In this document: positions 15,069 to 26,366 of the stretch, piece after piece | Position numbering within the stretch: position 1 is the stretch's first letter | Layout: each line of letters starts with the position of its first letter | Source: Brachybacterium huguangmaarense | GTDB taxonomy: Bacteria; Actinomycetota; Actinomycetes; Actinomycetales; Dermabacteraceae | Reading direction: 5' to 3' | Assembly: GCF_025725725.1 (NCBI RefSeq) | Contig: NZ_CP107020.1 | Span: forward strand, 1,550,001-1,614,000 | DNA length: 64,000 nucleotides | Made by a program: the position numbers and the translations under genes | The notes under the pieces: model-generated | The model's input: only the letters and a program-made list of their open reading frames with translations | Told to the model about the DNA's origin: nothing | Databases searched by the model: none

Positions 15069-16705
15069 GCGCCGTGCGTGCCCGCGAGCTCCGCCGGGTC
15101 GGGACGCGCGCCCTCCTGGTCGCGGGCCGCGACCTGCCGGACGTGCTCGCCCTGCACGCCCGCCTGCGCGCCGCGCCGCTGGCCGGGCAGACCGAGGTGC
15201 TCGCGGCCGCCGAGACCATGCTCGTCTCCTTCGTCCGGCGCGCCGACGCGCTCGCCGCCGCATCGGTCCTCCCCACGCTCGCGACCGGCGGCGGGCGGCA
15301 GGAGACGCCGAGGACCGTCGACATCGACGTCGTCTACGACGGCGAGGACCTGGACGACCTCGCCCATGCGCTCGGCATGGAGCCGGAGACGCTCGTCGCC
15401 GCCCACACCGCGGCCCCGTGGCGCGGCGCCTTCGGCGGCTTCGCACCGGGCTTCACCTACTGCGCGAGCGAGACGGAGCGCCTCTGGGACCTCGACGTGC
15501 CGCGACGCGACAGCCCTCGCACCGCGGTCCCCGCGGGTTCCGTGGCCGTCGCCGGGCGCTTCTCGGCCGTCTACCCTCGCAGCTCACCGGGCGGCTGGCA
15601 GCTGCTGGGCCGGACCCCGGCCGCGATGTGGGACCTCTCCCGTCCCTTTCCGGCGCTCGTGCGCCCCGGCGATCGCGTCCGCTACCGCGCCGTGCGCGCC
15701 TCCGCCCGTCTGCGTCGGCCACCCGCCGCACCGCCCGCCGACCGCACGCCGGTGCCGGCGACGGCTCCTGCCCTGGAGGTCGAGGACCCGGGGCTGCTGA
15801 CCCTCGTCGAGGACCTCGGACGGCCCGGAGCCGCCGACCTCGGTGTCCCGCCCTCGGGAGCCGTGGACCTCCCGAGCGCCCGCGCCGCCAACCGCCTCGT
15901 CGGCAACCCCGCCACGGCGGCCGTGCTCGAGACCCTGCTCGGCGGCCTCGTGCTGCGCGCCCGCGGCCCGCTCGTCCTCGCGCTCACCGGCGCCGACGCA
16001 CCCGGCACGATCACCGGGGCCGACGGAACCGCCCGATCGGCCCCGCCGCGGCGCGCCGTCGGACTCGACGACGGCGAGACCCTGCGCCTCGGCGCGCCCC
16101 ACGCGGGGCTGCGCACGTACGTCGCGGTGCGCGGCGGGGTCGAGGTCGCCGCCGAGCTCGGCAGCCGCGCGTCCGACACCCTCTCGGGCCTCGGCCCCGC
16201 CCCGCTGCTCGCGGGCACCCGGGTGGGGATCGGGCCGACCGCGCATCTCGCGGCGGTCGCCGGCGCCCCCGCTCCCGCGCGCACGCTGCCCGTCGCGGGC
16301 GGCACGACCCCGCTGCGCCTCGTGCTCGGGCCGCGCGAGGACTGGATCCGCGAGGACTGGGACGGCGACGCGCTCGCCGTGCTCGCGGGCCTGGACTGGC
16401 GGGTCTCGACGCAGGCCGACCGGGTGGGCGTGCGCCTGCGCCCCGGGCCGGGCGGGCGGCCGCTCCCGCGCCGGCCCGGCGAGCTCGCGAGCGAGGGCGT
16501 CGTCACCGGAGCCGTGCAGGTCCCGCCCTCCGGCGAGCCCGTGCTGTTCCTGGCCGACCACCCGGTGACCGGCGGCTACCCGGTGGTCGGCGTCGTCGTC
16601 GACGACGACCTCCCGCTCGCCGCGCAGCTGCCGCCGGGAGCCCTCGTGCGACTGGTCCCCGTCGACCCCGACACGCTCGCCCCGCTCGCCGCGCCTGGGG
16701 CGTGA
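15065..16705 (+). CDS. 5-oxoprolinase subunits B and C, fused (PxpBC)
   Basis: A single 546-residue protein joining two subunits that are separate genes in Bacillus and E. coli. Residues about 1-215 are the PxpB (KipI-like) part: [20 protein letters not shown], then [21 protein letters not shown] and [12 protein letters not shown] Pro/Ala linker follows, and residues about 225-546 are PxpC (KipA-like): [79 protein letters not shown]. The GTG start overlaps the pxpA stop. Related biotin-dependent carboxylases can look similar, but the adjacent pxpA supports 5-oxoprolinase. Confidence 0.9.
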   Translation: MSAVRARELRRVGTRALLVAGRDLPDVLALHARLRAAPLAGQTEVLAAAETMLVSFVRRADALAAASVLPTLATGGGRQETPRTVDIDVVYDGEDLDDLAHALGMEPETLVAAHTAAPWRGAFGGFAPGFTYCASETERLWDLDVPRRDSPRTAVPAGSVAVAGRFSAVYPRSSPGGWQLLGRTPAAMWDLSRPFPALVRPGDRVRYRAVRASARLRRPPAAPPADRTPVPATAPALEVEDPGLLTLVEDLGRPGAADLGVPPSGAVDLPSARAANRLVGNPATAAVLETLLGGLVLRARGPLVLALTGADAPGTITGADGTARSAPPRRAVGLDDGETLRLGAPHAGLRTYVAVRGGVEVAAELGSRASDTLSGLGPAPLLAGTRVGIGPTAHLAAVAGAPAPARTLPVAGGTTPLRLVLGPREDWIREDWDGDALAVLAGLDWRVSTQADRVGVRLRPGPGGRPLPRRPGELASEGVVTGAVQVPPSGEPVLFLADHPVTGGYPVVGVVVDDDLPLAAQLPPGALVRLVPVDPDTLAPLAAPGA

Positions 16706-16778
16706 GCGCGACAATGAGCACCGGCCCGCCCCGCCGTGCGGTCCGCGCCTCCCCGTCCCCGTCCCGACAGGTCACCTC

Positions 16779-17801
16779 ATGAGCAGCCCCGCCGAACACG
16801 CCCACCTCTCCGAGGAGGGCGGATCAGGATCCCTGGTCACCGTCGTCATCGCGTTCGCGGCCAACCTCCTGGTCGCGATCGCCAAGACGGTGGTCGGGAT
16901 CATCACCGGCTCCGCGTCGATGATCGCCGAGGCGTTCCACTCGTGGGCCGACACCGGCAACGAGATCTTCCTGCTGATCGGGGAGCGCCGCGCGGGCAAG
17001 GAGCCCGATGCGAGCCATCCGCTCGGCTACGGGCGCGCCGGGTACGTGTGGGCGATGTTCGCGGCGATCGGCCTGTTCGCGGTCGGCTCCGCCGTCTCGG
17101 TGTGGCACGGGATCCAGTCCCTCGGCGCCCCCGAGGAGGAGGGCGTCTCCTACACGTGGGCCTACCTCGTGCTGGCGCTCTCGTTCGTGCTCGAGGGCTT
17201 CTCGTTCCTGCAGTCCGTGCGCCAGGCCCGGCGTGGAGCCGCCCTCAGCCGGGTGAGCGCCCTGCGCTACCTGGGGCTGACCCCCAACCCGATGCTGCGC
17301 GCCGTGTTCGCCGAGGACTTCGCGGCGCTCATCGGCATCGGCATCGCCGCCGCGGCGCTCCTGGCCCACCAGCTCACGGGCAACCCCCTGTGGGACGCCC
17401 TCGGCTCGATCCTCGTCGGCGTGCTGCTCGGCATCGTCGCGATCTTCCTCATCGCCCGCAACTCCTCGTTCCTGACGGGGGAGGACGCCTCGCCGCTCGG
17501 CATGCGCACGATCCTCGGTGCCCTGCTCTCCCATCGCGACGTCGAACGCGTGAGCTTCCTGCACACCGAGTGGGTGGGCCCCGACCGCATCTTCGTGGTC
17601 GCGGGGGTGGACCTGGTCGGCGACCTCCCCGAGGGCGAGCTCGCCGCGCACCTGCAGGCCATCGAGGACGACCTCGAGCGCAACCCGATCGTCACACGGG
17701 CCGTGCTCACCCTTCCGCGGCCCGACGACCCGACGCGCCTCGAGCTGCAGCCGCTGCCCGACTGGTACGAGGCCGACGAGGAGCCGAGCGACCGCGCCTG
17801 A
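16779..17801 (+). CDS. Cation diffusion facilitator (CDF) metal transporter
   Basis: A 340-residue inner-membrane transporter that exports divalent metal ions in exchange for protons. It has six predicted membrane segments. The first metal site is visible in segment 2 as AEAFHSWADTGNE (His and Asp spaced H-x3-D) and the partner site in segment 5 region (FAEDFAALIGI). A cytoplasmic C-terminal domain (ERVSFLHTEWVGPDRIFVVAGVDL) has the ferredoxin-like CDF tail. It lacks a His-rich loop, so zinc, manganese or iron cannot be separated. It stands alone, with no metal regulator next to it. Confidence 0.88.
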   Translation: MSSPAEHAHLSEEGGSGSLVTVVIAFAANLLVAIAKTVVGIITGSASMIAEAFHSWADTGNEIFLLIGERRAGKEPDASHPLGYGRAGYVWAMFAAIGLFAVGSAVSVWHGIQSLGAPEEEGVSYTWAYLVLALSFVLEGFSFLQSVRQARRGAALSRVSALRYLGLTPNPMLRAVFAEDFAALIGIGIAAAALLAHQLTGNPLWDALGSILVGVLLGIVAIFLIARNSSFLTGEDASPLGMRTILGALLSHRDVERVSFLHTEWVGPDRIFVVAGVDLVGDLPEGELAAHLQAIEDDLERNPIVTRAVLTLPRPDDPTRLELQPLPDWYEADEEPSDRA

Positions 17802-17896
17802 CCGGCGACGGGATCGGTCACCAGGACCTCCCTCTCCCCGTTCGGGCCCGCGCGGGTGTCTCATAGAGGCAGAAGCACGGAAAGGACACGAGAACC

Positions 17897-18499
17897 ATGG
17901 ATGAGACGGTGCGACGGACGCAGAAGAAGCAGATCCTGGTGGGGGTGGCGGGCCCCCGCACCCGGCATGTGGTCGCGACCGCGGCCTGGTACGCCGAGCA
18001 CTTCGACGCCGAGCTGACGTGCGCGGCCATCGACGCCGACCCCTTCACGATGGGGGAGACCCCCTCGGGCTACCTCGTGACGATGGCCGATCTGACGCCC
18101 GAGCAGGAGGAGGAACGGTCCTTCGTCCCCGACCTGGTCGCCATGATCGACTCCGTGACCCGTCCGCGTGGCATCGTCTGGCACGAGCGCCTGGCCACCG
18201 GCCGTCCCGCACCCGAGCTGTCCGACATGGCCGAGGAGCTCGACGCCCTCATGATCGTGCTCGGCACGCGCGAGGGCATGCGCGGCGCGCTGCGCGAGGC
18301 CCTCAACGGCTCGGTCGCCGCCCAGCTCGCCCACCGCCAGCACCGGCCCGTCGTGGTGGTCCCGCTCGACCCGATCACCGAGGGCGACGCGAGATTCTTC
18401 GAGCGCCTCGAGGCCGACCGCGAGGCGCAGGCCGGACAGCGCGCGCAGCAGGCCGCCTCCGCATCCGCCGAGGGCGAGACGGCCGCCCCGTCGGCGTGA
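17897..18499 (+). CDS. Universal stress protein family protein
   Basis: A 200-residue UspA-like nucleotide-binding protein. The first strand is QILVGVAGP, and near the C-terminal end of the domain is the ATP-binding signature G-x2-G spaced to G-S, seen as GTREGMRGALREALNGSVAAQLAHRQHRPVVVV. An Ala/Gln-rich tail of about 35 residues follows. The ATG is preceded by AAAGGA at normal distance. It ends 20 bases before the mtr gene, which has its own promoter. The exact stress role is unknown. Confidence 0.85.
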   Translation: MDETVRRTQKKQILVGVAGPRTRHVVATAAWYAEHFDAELTCAAIDADPFTMGETPSGYLVTMADLTPEQEEERSFVPDLVAMIDSVTRPRGIVWHERLATGRPAPELSDMAEELDALMIVLGTREGMRGALREALNGSVAAQLAHRQHRPVVVVPLDPITEGDARFFERLEADREAQAGQRAQQAASASAEGETAAPSA

Positions 18500-18506
18500 G
18501 TCCGCG

Positions 18507-18512
18507 TACCCT
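18507..18512 (+). promoter_or_regulatory. -10 box of mtr, leaderless type
   Basis: TACCCT followed by six bases and the GTG at 18519. No ribosome site precedes the GTG. Confidence 0.45.
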
Positions 18513-18518
18513 GCGGGC

Positions 18519-19940
18519 GTGACCCACTACGACATCGCCCTCATCGGCTCCGGCTCCGGCAACTCCTTCCCCGGCCCCGAGCTCGCCGACCGCAGCATCG
18601 TCTACATCGACCGCGGCGTCGGCCCCGACCACGTCTTCGGCGGCACCTGCCTGAACCTCGGGTGCATCCCCACCAAGATGTTCGTGCACACCGCGGACGT
18701 CGCGGCGACCCCGCGCGAGGCCGGGCGCTTCGGGGTCGCCGAGACCCTCGACGGCGTCGACTGGCCCGCGATCCGCGACCGCATCTTCGGGCGCATCGAC
18801 CCGATCTCCCGCGGCGGCCTCGACTACCGAGCCCACCACCCGGACAACGACAACCTCACCCTGCTGCGCGGCACGGCCCGCTTCACGGGCCCCCGCGCCC
18901 TCGTCGTGGACCTCGCCGACGGCGGCCGCGAGCAGATCACCGCCGACACGGTCGTGCTGGGCGCCGGCTCACGGCCCGAGCTCCCGCCCGTCGACGGCCT
19001 CGCCGAGGCCGCACCGCTCACCTCGGACACGGTCATGCGCATCGACCGCCTGCCCGCCTCGATCGCCATCCTGGGCTCGGGCGTGATCGCCGCCGAGTTC
19101 GCGCACATCCTCTCGGGGCTCGGCGTCGAGGTCACGATCATCGCGCGCTCCGGGGTGCTGCTGCGCCACGAGGACGCCGACATCGCGGAGACGTTCACCG
19201 CCGCGATCTCCGAGCGCTGCCACGTGGTCACCGGCTTCGCCGCGACCTCGGCCCGCCGCACCGCCGACGGGGTCGAGCTCGTCGGGACCGTGGACGGCGC
19301 CGAGCGCACCATCGCGGCCGAGGAGCTGCTCGTGGCCACCGGGCGCCGCCCCAACTCCGACCTGCTCGACGTCGCGGCCGGCGGGATCGCGACCGCCGAC
19401 GACGGCTGCGTGCGGGTGGACCCGTACCAGCGGGTGCTCGACACCTCGGGGCGCGTCCTCGAGGGCGTGTGGGCCTTCGGCGACCTCTCCTCGCCGCTCC
19501 AGCTCAAGCACGTCGCCAACCACGAGCTGCGGATCCTGCGTCACAACGTCCTGCACCCCGAGGACCTGCGGCGCAGCGACACCATGCCCGCCCCCCGCGG
19601 CATCTTCACGCATCCGCAGATCGCCGCGGTCGGCATGACCGAGGAGGAGGCGCGCGCGAGCGGCCGCCAGATCCGCGTCGCCCGCCAGGAGTACGCGGGC
19701 ATCGCCTACGGCTGGGCGCTCGAGGACACGACCGGCTTCGCCAAGGTGATCGCGGACGCGGACACCGGGGAGATCCTGGGCGCCCACCTCCTGGGCGCCG
19801 AGGCGACCGTCCTGATCCAGATCCTGATCCAGGCCATGAGCCTGGGGCAGACCGCCGCCGACATCGCGCGCACCCAGTACTGGATCCACCCGGCGCTGCC
19901 CGAGCTGATCGAGAACGCCCTGCTCCAGCTCACCGACTGA
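18519..19940 (+). CDS. mtr: Mycothione reductase
   Basis: FAD-dependent disulfide reductase that returns oxidised mycothiol to the thiol using NADPH, in the cytoplasm. It is 473 residues. The FAD-binding GSGSGN lies at residues 10-15, the redox-active pair Cys44/Cys49 is in GGTCLNLGCIPTKM, the second Rossmann motif is ILGSGVIAAEFA, and the C-terminal catalytic region is HPALPELIENALLQL. The N-terminal GSGSGN and the overall pattern fit mycothione reductase better than glutathione or lipoamide reductase. The gene marks the organism as a mycothiol-producing actinobacterium. It is transcribed from a leaderless promoter and converges on the LCP gene 15 bases away. Confidence 0.9.
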   Translation: MTHYDIALIGSGSGNSFPGPELADRSIVYIDRGVGPDHVFGGTCLNLGCIPTKMFVHTADVAATPREAGRFGVAETLDGVDWPAIRDRIFGRIDPISRGGLDYRAHHPDNDNLTLLRGTARFTGPRALVVDLADGGREQITADTVVLGAGSRPELPPVDGLAEAAPLTSDTVMRIDRLPASIAILGSGVIAAEFAHILSGLGVEVTIIARSGVLLRHEDADIAETFTAAISERCHVVTGFAATSARRTADGVELVGTVDGAERTIAAEELLVATGRRPNSDLLDVAAGGIATADDGCVRVDPYQRVLDTSGRVLEGVWAFGDLSSPLQLKHVANHELRILRHNVLHPEDLRRSDTMPAPRGIFTHPQIAAVGMTEEEARASGRQIRVARQEYAGIAYGWALEDTTGFAKVIADADTGEILGAHLLGAEATVLIQILIQAMSLGQTAADIARTQYWIHPALPELIENALLQLTD

Positions 19941-19955
19941 GCCGGCCCGGGGCCC

Positions 19956-21752
19956 TCACTCGCCGCCGGGCATGCAGGACTGCAGCGGGTCCGCGGTCGC
20001 GTCGGCCGTGGGATCGTCCGCCTCGGCCGGGGGAGCCTCGGTCGTGGGCTCCTCCTCGGCGGGAGCGGTGCTCTCCTCCGGGGCGCTCGTCTCGGGCGCC
20101 GGCGCGGCGGTCGTGTCCTCGCCCTTGACCGACACCGCGGTCGTGGAGGTCATCGAGTCGGCGATTGAGTCCTGCACCCACTGATGGATGTAGTCCCAGT
20201 TCGGGTGGCCGTACTTGCCCCAGTTGTCCTCGCCCGGGGCGTCGATGTCGCGCGTGAGCGGGTAGGACTGGAAGCCGGCGTCCTTGACCCGCAGGGCGAG
20301 GGTCACGAACGCGTCGATCCGGCCCGGCGGGATGTCGGTCTGGATGTTGTTCTCGGTCGCGGTCACGAGCTTGGGGAACGCGAGCGCGAGCGTCGTCGGG
20401 TCGGCCTCCTCGCTCACGACACGCACCATGCGCTGCTGGCGGCACATGCGGTTGTAGTCGTCGGAGCCCTCCCGGGAGCGTGCGTACCACAGGGCGTGGT
20501 AGCCGTCGAGGTGCTGGTAGCCGGGCTCGATCCATCCCGTGATGGGGTACTTCCCGCCCGTGGCCTGGTTGATGCCGCCGCCGATCGGGATGCGCCGCTC
20601 GACGTTCATGTCGACCCCGCCGATGGCGTTGACGAGGTCCTCGAAGCCCTGCAGGTCGACCATCGCGTAGTAGTCCATCGACAGCCCCGTGGTCTGCTCG
20701 ACGGCGTGCGTGGTCGCGGTCAGTCCCGGGTTGTCGTCGCCGGGGTACAGGTCCTTGTTGTCGTCGGCCCAGGTCCACACGGCGTTGATGAGGTTCTCGT
20801 CCTTGCCGAAGGCGTCGAAGCCCTCGGGAAACTGCTTGGCCTCGACGGACCCCTTCGGGAAGCGCACGTACTGCAGGTTGCGGGGGAGCGAAAAGAGGGC
20901 CGTGCGGCCGGTCTTGGTGTCGATCGACGCGACCATGATCGTGTCGGGGCGGGTGCCCGTGCGATCGGCGCCGGCGTCCTGGCCCAGCAGCATCACGTTG
21001 ATGCGCTCCGTGGAGGCCCACGGGTCGGCGCCGCCGCCGATCCTGCCGTCGTCGGTGCCGCCGAACACGCTCGTGTTGCCGAGCAGGCCCTGGGCGGCGT
21101 AGACGCGCTGGGCGCCCATCGCGAACGGCGTCGCGACGCCCGCCATGAGCACGAGCGCGAGCACGAGCGAGACGACGCGCCGGGGACCGTGCAGACGCTC
21201 CTTGGTGTTGTGGGCGACGTTGGACAGCAGGATCTGCAGCATCCAGACCAGGCCGACCACGATCACCGCGACCAGGATGCCGATCACGACACCGCGGCTC
21301 GAGACCAGGTGGAGCAGGGTCGGGAGCGGATCGCCGAGCGTGACCCAGGCCACGAGGCCGCCCACGCCGAGCACGAGGACGGCCAGCAGGGCCCAGCCGA
21401 GCACGCGCATGCGCGTCGAGATCAGCCCGGTGCCCGGCAGGATCGTCGTCAGCACGGTCCATCCCGCGGCGCGAGGGAGCGAGCCGGGCGTGGCCTCGGC
21501 GCGGCGGCGGCCCCGGGGGCCCGCGGCCGCCGCCGCCTCGTCGGCCCCGTCGCCGTCCTCGGCCTCGACGGCGGGCGCGGTCGAGGCGTCCGCCCAGGCG
21601 TCGTCGACATCGGTCGTCTCGGCGGCGTCGCCGAACGCGTGGGCGCGCGCGGAGCGGGCGGAGTCCTCGGAAGCGCGCCGGGACCGCGGAGCTGCGGCGT
21701 GCCGTCCCCGCGGGACGCGGGGGCGTCTCCGGGCAGAGTTGTGCTCGGTCAT
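19956..21752 (-). CDS. LytR-CpsA-Psr (LCP) family cell-wall ligase, long form
   Basis: A 598-residue LCP protein that transfers glycopolymers to peptidoglycan outside the membrane. It begins with a charged cytoplasmic region of about 115 residues rich in Arg and Ala/Glu. Three to four membrane segments follow (for example VLGWALLAVLVLGVGGLVAWV and VVIGILVAVIVVGLVWMLQILL), then the LCP catalytic domain (INVMLLGQDAGADRTGTRPDTIM, FSLPRNLQYV, AIGGVDMNVERRIP, HALWYARSREGSDDYNRMCRQQRM). The C-terminal 65 residues are a Thr/Glu/Ala/Pro tail. Multiple membrane segments before the LCP domain are more than the usual one. The start at 21752 is set by a -10 box 7 bases upstream. Confidence 0.9.
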   Translation of the reverse strand: MTEHNSARRRPRVPRGRHAAAPRSRRASEDSARSARAHAFGDAAETTDVDDAWADASTAPAVEAEDGDGADEAAAAAGPRGRRRAEATPGSLPRAAGWTVLTTILPGTGLISTRMRVLGWALLAVLVLGVGGLVAWVTLGDPLPTLLHLVSSRGVVIGILVAVIVVGLVWMLQILLSNVAHNTKERLHGPRRVVSLVLALVLMAGVATPFAMGAQRVYAAQGLLGNTSVFGGTDDGRIGGGADPWASTERINVMLLGQDAGADRTGTRPDTIMVASIDTKTGRTALFSLPRNLQYVRFPKGSVEAKQFPEGFDAFGKDENLINAVWTWADDNKDLYPGDDNPGLTATTHAVEQTTGLSMDYYAMVDLQGFEDLVNAIGGVDMNVERRIPIGGGINQATGGKYPITGWIEPGYQHLDGYHALWYARSREGSDDYNRMCRQQRMVRVVSEEADPTTLALAFPKLVTATENNIQTDIPPGRIDAFVTLALRVKDAGFQSYPLTRDIDAPGEDNWGKYGHPNWDYIHQWVQDSIADSMTSTTAVSVKGEDTTAAPAPETSAPEESTAPAEEEPTTEAPPAEADDPTADATADPLQSCMPGGE

Positions 21753-21759
21753 GGCCGCC

Positions 21760-21765
21760 ATCCTA
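21760..21765 (-). promoter_or_regulatory. -10 box of the long LCP gene
   Basis: TAGGAT on the minus strand ends 7 bases before the ATG, so a leaderless message is likely. Confidence 0.4.
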
Positions 21766-21807
21766 CGGAGCGTCCGCCCGCCCACCCCGTCAATGCGGTG
21801 AAGATGA

Positions 21808-23352
<1,545 letters not shown>

Positions 23353-23387
23353 CGCGGATCGGCCCGTCGGGCGCGGGGCCCGTCCGA

Positions 23388-23393
23388 TACCCT
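23388..23393 (+). promoter_or_regulatory. -10 box of galE, leaderless type
   Basis: TACCCT, six bases, then the ATG at 23400. Confidence 0.45.
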
Positions 23394-23399
23394 GGGCCC

Positions 23400-24377
23400 A
23401 TGACGACTCTCGTGGTAGGCGGCGCCGGGTACATCGGATCGCACGTGGTGCGACTGCTCATCGAGCGGGGCGAGGAGGTCGTCGTGGTCGACGACCTCTC
23501 GACCGGCTTCGCGGAGCGCACGCGGGGCGCCGACCTCGTGACCCTCGACGTCACCCGCCCCGACGCCTCCGAGAAGATCGCCTTCCACCTGCGGGCCTCG
23601 GGCGCGGACTCCGTGATCCACTTCGCCGCCCACAAGCAGGTCGGCGAGAGCGTGCAGCGCCCCGAGATGTACTGGCACGACAACATCGGTGGCCTGGCCA
23701 ACGTGCTCTCCGCGTGCGAGAACGCGGGCGTGCGGGACGTCGTGTTCTCCTCCTCGGCCGCGGTCTACGGGGTCCCGGACGTCGACCTCGTGACCGAGGA
23801 GCTCGCCCCGAGCCCCATCAACCCCTACGGCGAGACGAAGTTCGTGGGGGAGTGGATGCTCGCCGACGCCGAGCGCGCCCACGACATGCGCACCGTCGCC
23901 CTGCGCTACTTCAACGTCGCGGGCGCCGGCTGGCCCGAGCTCGCCGACACCCAGGTCATGAACCTCGTGCCGATCGTGCTCGAGGCGCTCGCCCGGGGCG
24001 CGGCGCCGATCGTGTTCGGCGACGACTACGACACCCCGGACGGCACCTGCATCCGCGACTACGTGCACGTCGTGGACCTGGCCGAGGCGCACATCGCGGC
24101 GCTGGACTACCTGCGCGGCGACGAGCGGCCCCACCGCGTGTTCAACGTCGGCACCGGTACCGGGTCGAGCGTGCTCGAGGTGCTCGACGCGATCTCCCGC
24201 GCGACCGGCGAGCAGATCACGCCCGAGATCGGGCCGCGCCGCGCGGGCGACCCCGCCCGCCTGGTCTGCTCGAACGAGCGGATCCGCGAGACGCTGGGCT
24301 GGAAGAGCACCAAGACGCTCGACGACATCGTCGCCTCGGCCGTGGCCGCGCGCCGCGGCACCCCCGCCGGGAGCTGA
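23400..24377 (+). CDS. galE: UDP-glucose 4-epimerase
   Basis: A 325-residue NAD-dependent epimerase interconverting UDP-glucose and UDP-galactose for cell-wall polysaccharides or galactose use. The NAD loop GGAGYIGSH is at the N-terminus, then DDLSTG, the active-site Ser region SSSAAVYG, and the Tyr-x3-Lys pair in NPYGETKFVGEWML. Substrate-side elements follow (LRYFNVAGAG, YDTPDGTCIRDYVHV, GTGTGSSVLEV). The length is the usual one. The ATG at 23400 is set by a -10 box. It follows guaB1 but has its own promoter, and it converges on ilvA 9 bases away. Confidence 0.93.
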   Translation: MTTLVVGGAGYIGSHVVRLLIERGEEVVVVDDLSTGFAERTRGADLVTLDVTRPDASEKIAFHLRASGADSVIHFAAHKQVGESVQRPEMYWHDNIGGLANVLSACENAGVRDVVFSSSAAVYGVPDVDLVTEELAPSPINPYGETKFVGEWMLADAERAHDMRTVALRYFNVAGAGWPELADTQVMNLVPIVLEALARGAAPIVFGDDYDTPDGTCIRDYVHVVDLAEAHIAALDYLRGDERPHRVFNVGTGTGSSVLEVLDAISRATGEQITPEIGPRRAGDPARLVCSNERIRETLGWKSTKTLDDIVASAVAARRGTPAGS

Positions 24378-24386
24378 GGCCCCGCC

Positions 24387-25793
24387 TCACGTGAGGTAGC
24401 GGTACATCGGACCCGCCGGGTCCACCCGCTCGATCTCCATGTTGGAGGCGGCCATGCGCGCCAGCAGGGGGGCGAGGTTCTCGGTGGCCCCGAGCTCGAG
24501 GCCCACGAGCGCCGGCCCCGTCTCCCGATTGTTGCGCTTGATGTAGTCGAACAGCACGATGTCGTCGTCCTCGCCGAGCACCTGGTCCAGGAAGCGCCTG
24601 AGCGCCCCCGGCTCCTGGGGGAAGGTCACGAGGAAGTAGTGCTTGAGGCCCTCGTGCACGAGGGAGCGCTCGACCACCTCGTTGTAGCGGGACACGTCGT
24701 TGTTGCCGCCCGAGATGACGACCAGGATGCCCTCGCCCGCGTCGGCGGCGGCGTGCGCCACCGCCCCCGTCGCGACCGCCGCGGGGGCCAGCGCCCCCGC
24801 GGGCTCGGCGATGATCCCGTCGGTCTGGTAGAGCGCGAGCATCTCGGTGCACACCGCGCCCTCGTCGACGGCGATCAGCTCCGGCCGCTCGCGCAGCACG
24901 ACGCGCAGCGGGTCGGCGCCCACGCGGCGCACGGCCGCGCCGTCGACGAAGCGCTCCATCTCGTGCAGGGCGACGGGGCGCCCCGCGCGCACCGCGGCCG
25001 CCATCGAGACCGCTCCCGCCGGCTCGACGCCCACCACGTGGAGGTCCGGGTCGCGCTCGGCGAGCCATGCGAGGCTGCCGCCCAGCAGGCCGCCGCCGCC
25101 CACGGGCAGCACGACCGTCGAGACCTCGCGGCCGTTGTCCTCGCGGATCTGCTCGAGGGCCTCCGCGACGACCGTGCCCTGGCCGGCCATCACGACGGGG
25201 GAGTCGAAGGGCGGCACGAGGGTCGCGCCCGAGCGCTCGACGTCGGCGGCGGCCGCCTCGGCGGCGTCGTCGAAGGTGTCCCCGGTCATCACGAGCTCGA
25301 CGCGCTCGCCGCCGAGCGCCACGATCCGTTCGCGCTTCTGCCGCGGCGTGGTCGAGGGGATGTAGATGCGGGCGTCGACCCCGAGGGCCCGGCACGCGTG
25401 GGCGACGCCCTGGGCGTGGTTGCCCGCGCTCGCCGCGACCACGCCGACCCGGCGTCGCTCCTCGTCGAGGGAGTCGATGAACAGGTAGGCCCCGCGCAGC
25501 TTGTACGAGCGCACCGCCTGGAGGTCCTCGCGCTTGAGCCACACGGGCGTGCCCGCGATCTCCGAGAGCCGCTCGGACAGCTCGACGGGGGTGCGGCGTA
25601 CGACGCCGCCGAGCCGGGTGCGGGCCTCGTCGACGTCACGGGCCGTGAGCGGGGCGGCGGGCGTCGGGCCGGCCGGCGGCACCACGGCCTCCGGGACGGG
25701 GGCCGCTGCGGCGGACTCGTCCTCGGGTCGCGCGGCCGTCGCGTCCCCGGTCACGCTCGCGGTGACCCGGACCTCGTGCTCGTGGACGCTCAT
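24387..25793 (-). CDS. ilvA: Threonine ammonia-lyase (threonine deaminase)
   Basis: PLP enzyme of 468 residues that converts threonine to 2-oxobutanoate, the first step to isoleucine. After an unusual Ala/Pro/Glu-rich extension of about 50 residues comes the fold-II PLP core: the Schiff-base Lys in [24 protein letters not shown], and the glycine loop [13 protein letters not shown]. The C-terminal 85 residues form one ACT-like regulatory domain ([23 protein letters not shown], then [13 protein letters not shown]), as in the shorter IlvA form. The ATG overlaps the ispF stop as ATGA, so it is translated from the ispF message, an unexpected pairing of isoprenoid and isoleucine genes. Confidence 0.93.
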   Translation of the reverse strand: MSVHEHEVRVTASVTGDATAARPEDESAAAAPVPEAVVPPAGPTPAAPLTARDVDEARTRLGGVVRRTPVELSERLSEIAGTPVWLKREDLQAVRSYKLRGAYLFIDSLDEERRRVGVVAASAGNHAQGVAHACRALGVDARIYIPSTTPRQKRERIVALGGERVELVMTGDTFDDAAEAAAADVERSGATLVPPFDSPVVMAGQGTVVAEALEQIREDNGREVSTVVLPVGGGGLLGGSLAWLAERDPDLHVVGVEPAGAVSMAAAVRAGRPVALHEMERFVDGAAVRRVGADPLRVVLRERPELIAVDEGAVCTEMLALYQTDGIIAEPAGALAPAAVATGAVAHAAADAGEGILVVISGGNNDVSRYNEVVERSLVHEGLKHYFLVTFPQEPGALRRFLDQVLGEDDDIVLFDYIKRNNRETGPALVGLELGATENLAPLLARMAASNMEIERVDPAGPMYRYLT

Positions 25794-26299
25794 GCCCGCT
25801 CTCCCGTCGTGCGGACCGCCACGACGGCGGTCGCGATCGCGGCGATGCCCTCGTCGCGCCCCGTCAGCCCCAGCCCGTCGGTCGTGGTGCCGGCGAGCGC
25901 GACGGGAGCGCCGAGCGTCTCGGACAGCAGCGCGGTGGCCTCGGCGCGGCGCGAGGCGAGGCGCGGCCGGTTGCCGATCACCTGGATCGCGACGTTGCCG
26001 ATGTCGAAGCCCGACTCGCGCACGATGCGGGCGGTCTCGGCGAGCAGGGCGCAGCCCGAGGCCCCCTCCCACTCGGGGCGCGAGGTGCCGAAGTGGGTGC
26101 CGAGGTCCCCGAGGGCCGCCGCCGACAGCAGCGCGTCGCATGCGGCATGGCATGCGACATCGGCGTCCGAGTGGCCGCTCAGCCCGCGCTCGCCGGGCCA
26201 CGAGAGCCCGGCGATCCACAGCAGACGGCCCGAGCCCTCGGGCGCGAAGGCGTGGATGTCGGTGCCGACGCCCACGCGGGGCAGGCCGATCGAGGTCAT
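25790..26299 (-). CDS. ispF: 2-C-methyl-D-erythritol 2,4-cyclodiphosphate synthase
   Basis: A 169-residue MEP-pathway enzyme that cyclises CDP-methylerythritol phosphate. The zinc ligands are visible as [11 protein letters not shown] (Asp and His) and in [13 protein letters not shown]. Further signatures are DLGTHFG and IAAIATAVV near the end. The length is normal. The ATG has an AGGAGA site. It is the first gene before ilvA, with a 4-base overlap. In mycobacteria ispF follows carD and ispD directly; here an orphan PTS gene and unrelated genes separate them. Confidence 0.93.
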   Translation of the reverse strand: MTSIGLPRVGVGTDIHAFAPEGSGRLLWIAGLSWPGERGLSGHSDADVACHAACDALLSAAALGDLGTHFGTSRPEWEGASGCALLAETARIVRESGFDIGNVAIQVIGNRPRLASRRAEATALLSETLGAPVALAGTTTDGLGLTGRDEGIAAIATAVVAVRTTGERA

Positions 26300-26366
26300 G
26301 GGGTCTCCTGACGGGACGGAGGGTGAGATGACGGCGGCACGGGCCCGCGGGCCGGCGCCGGCGGCG

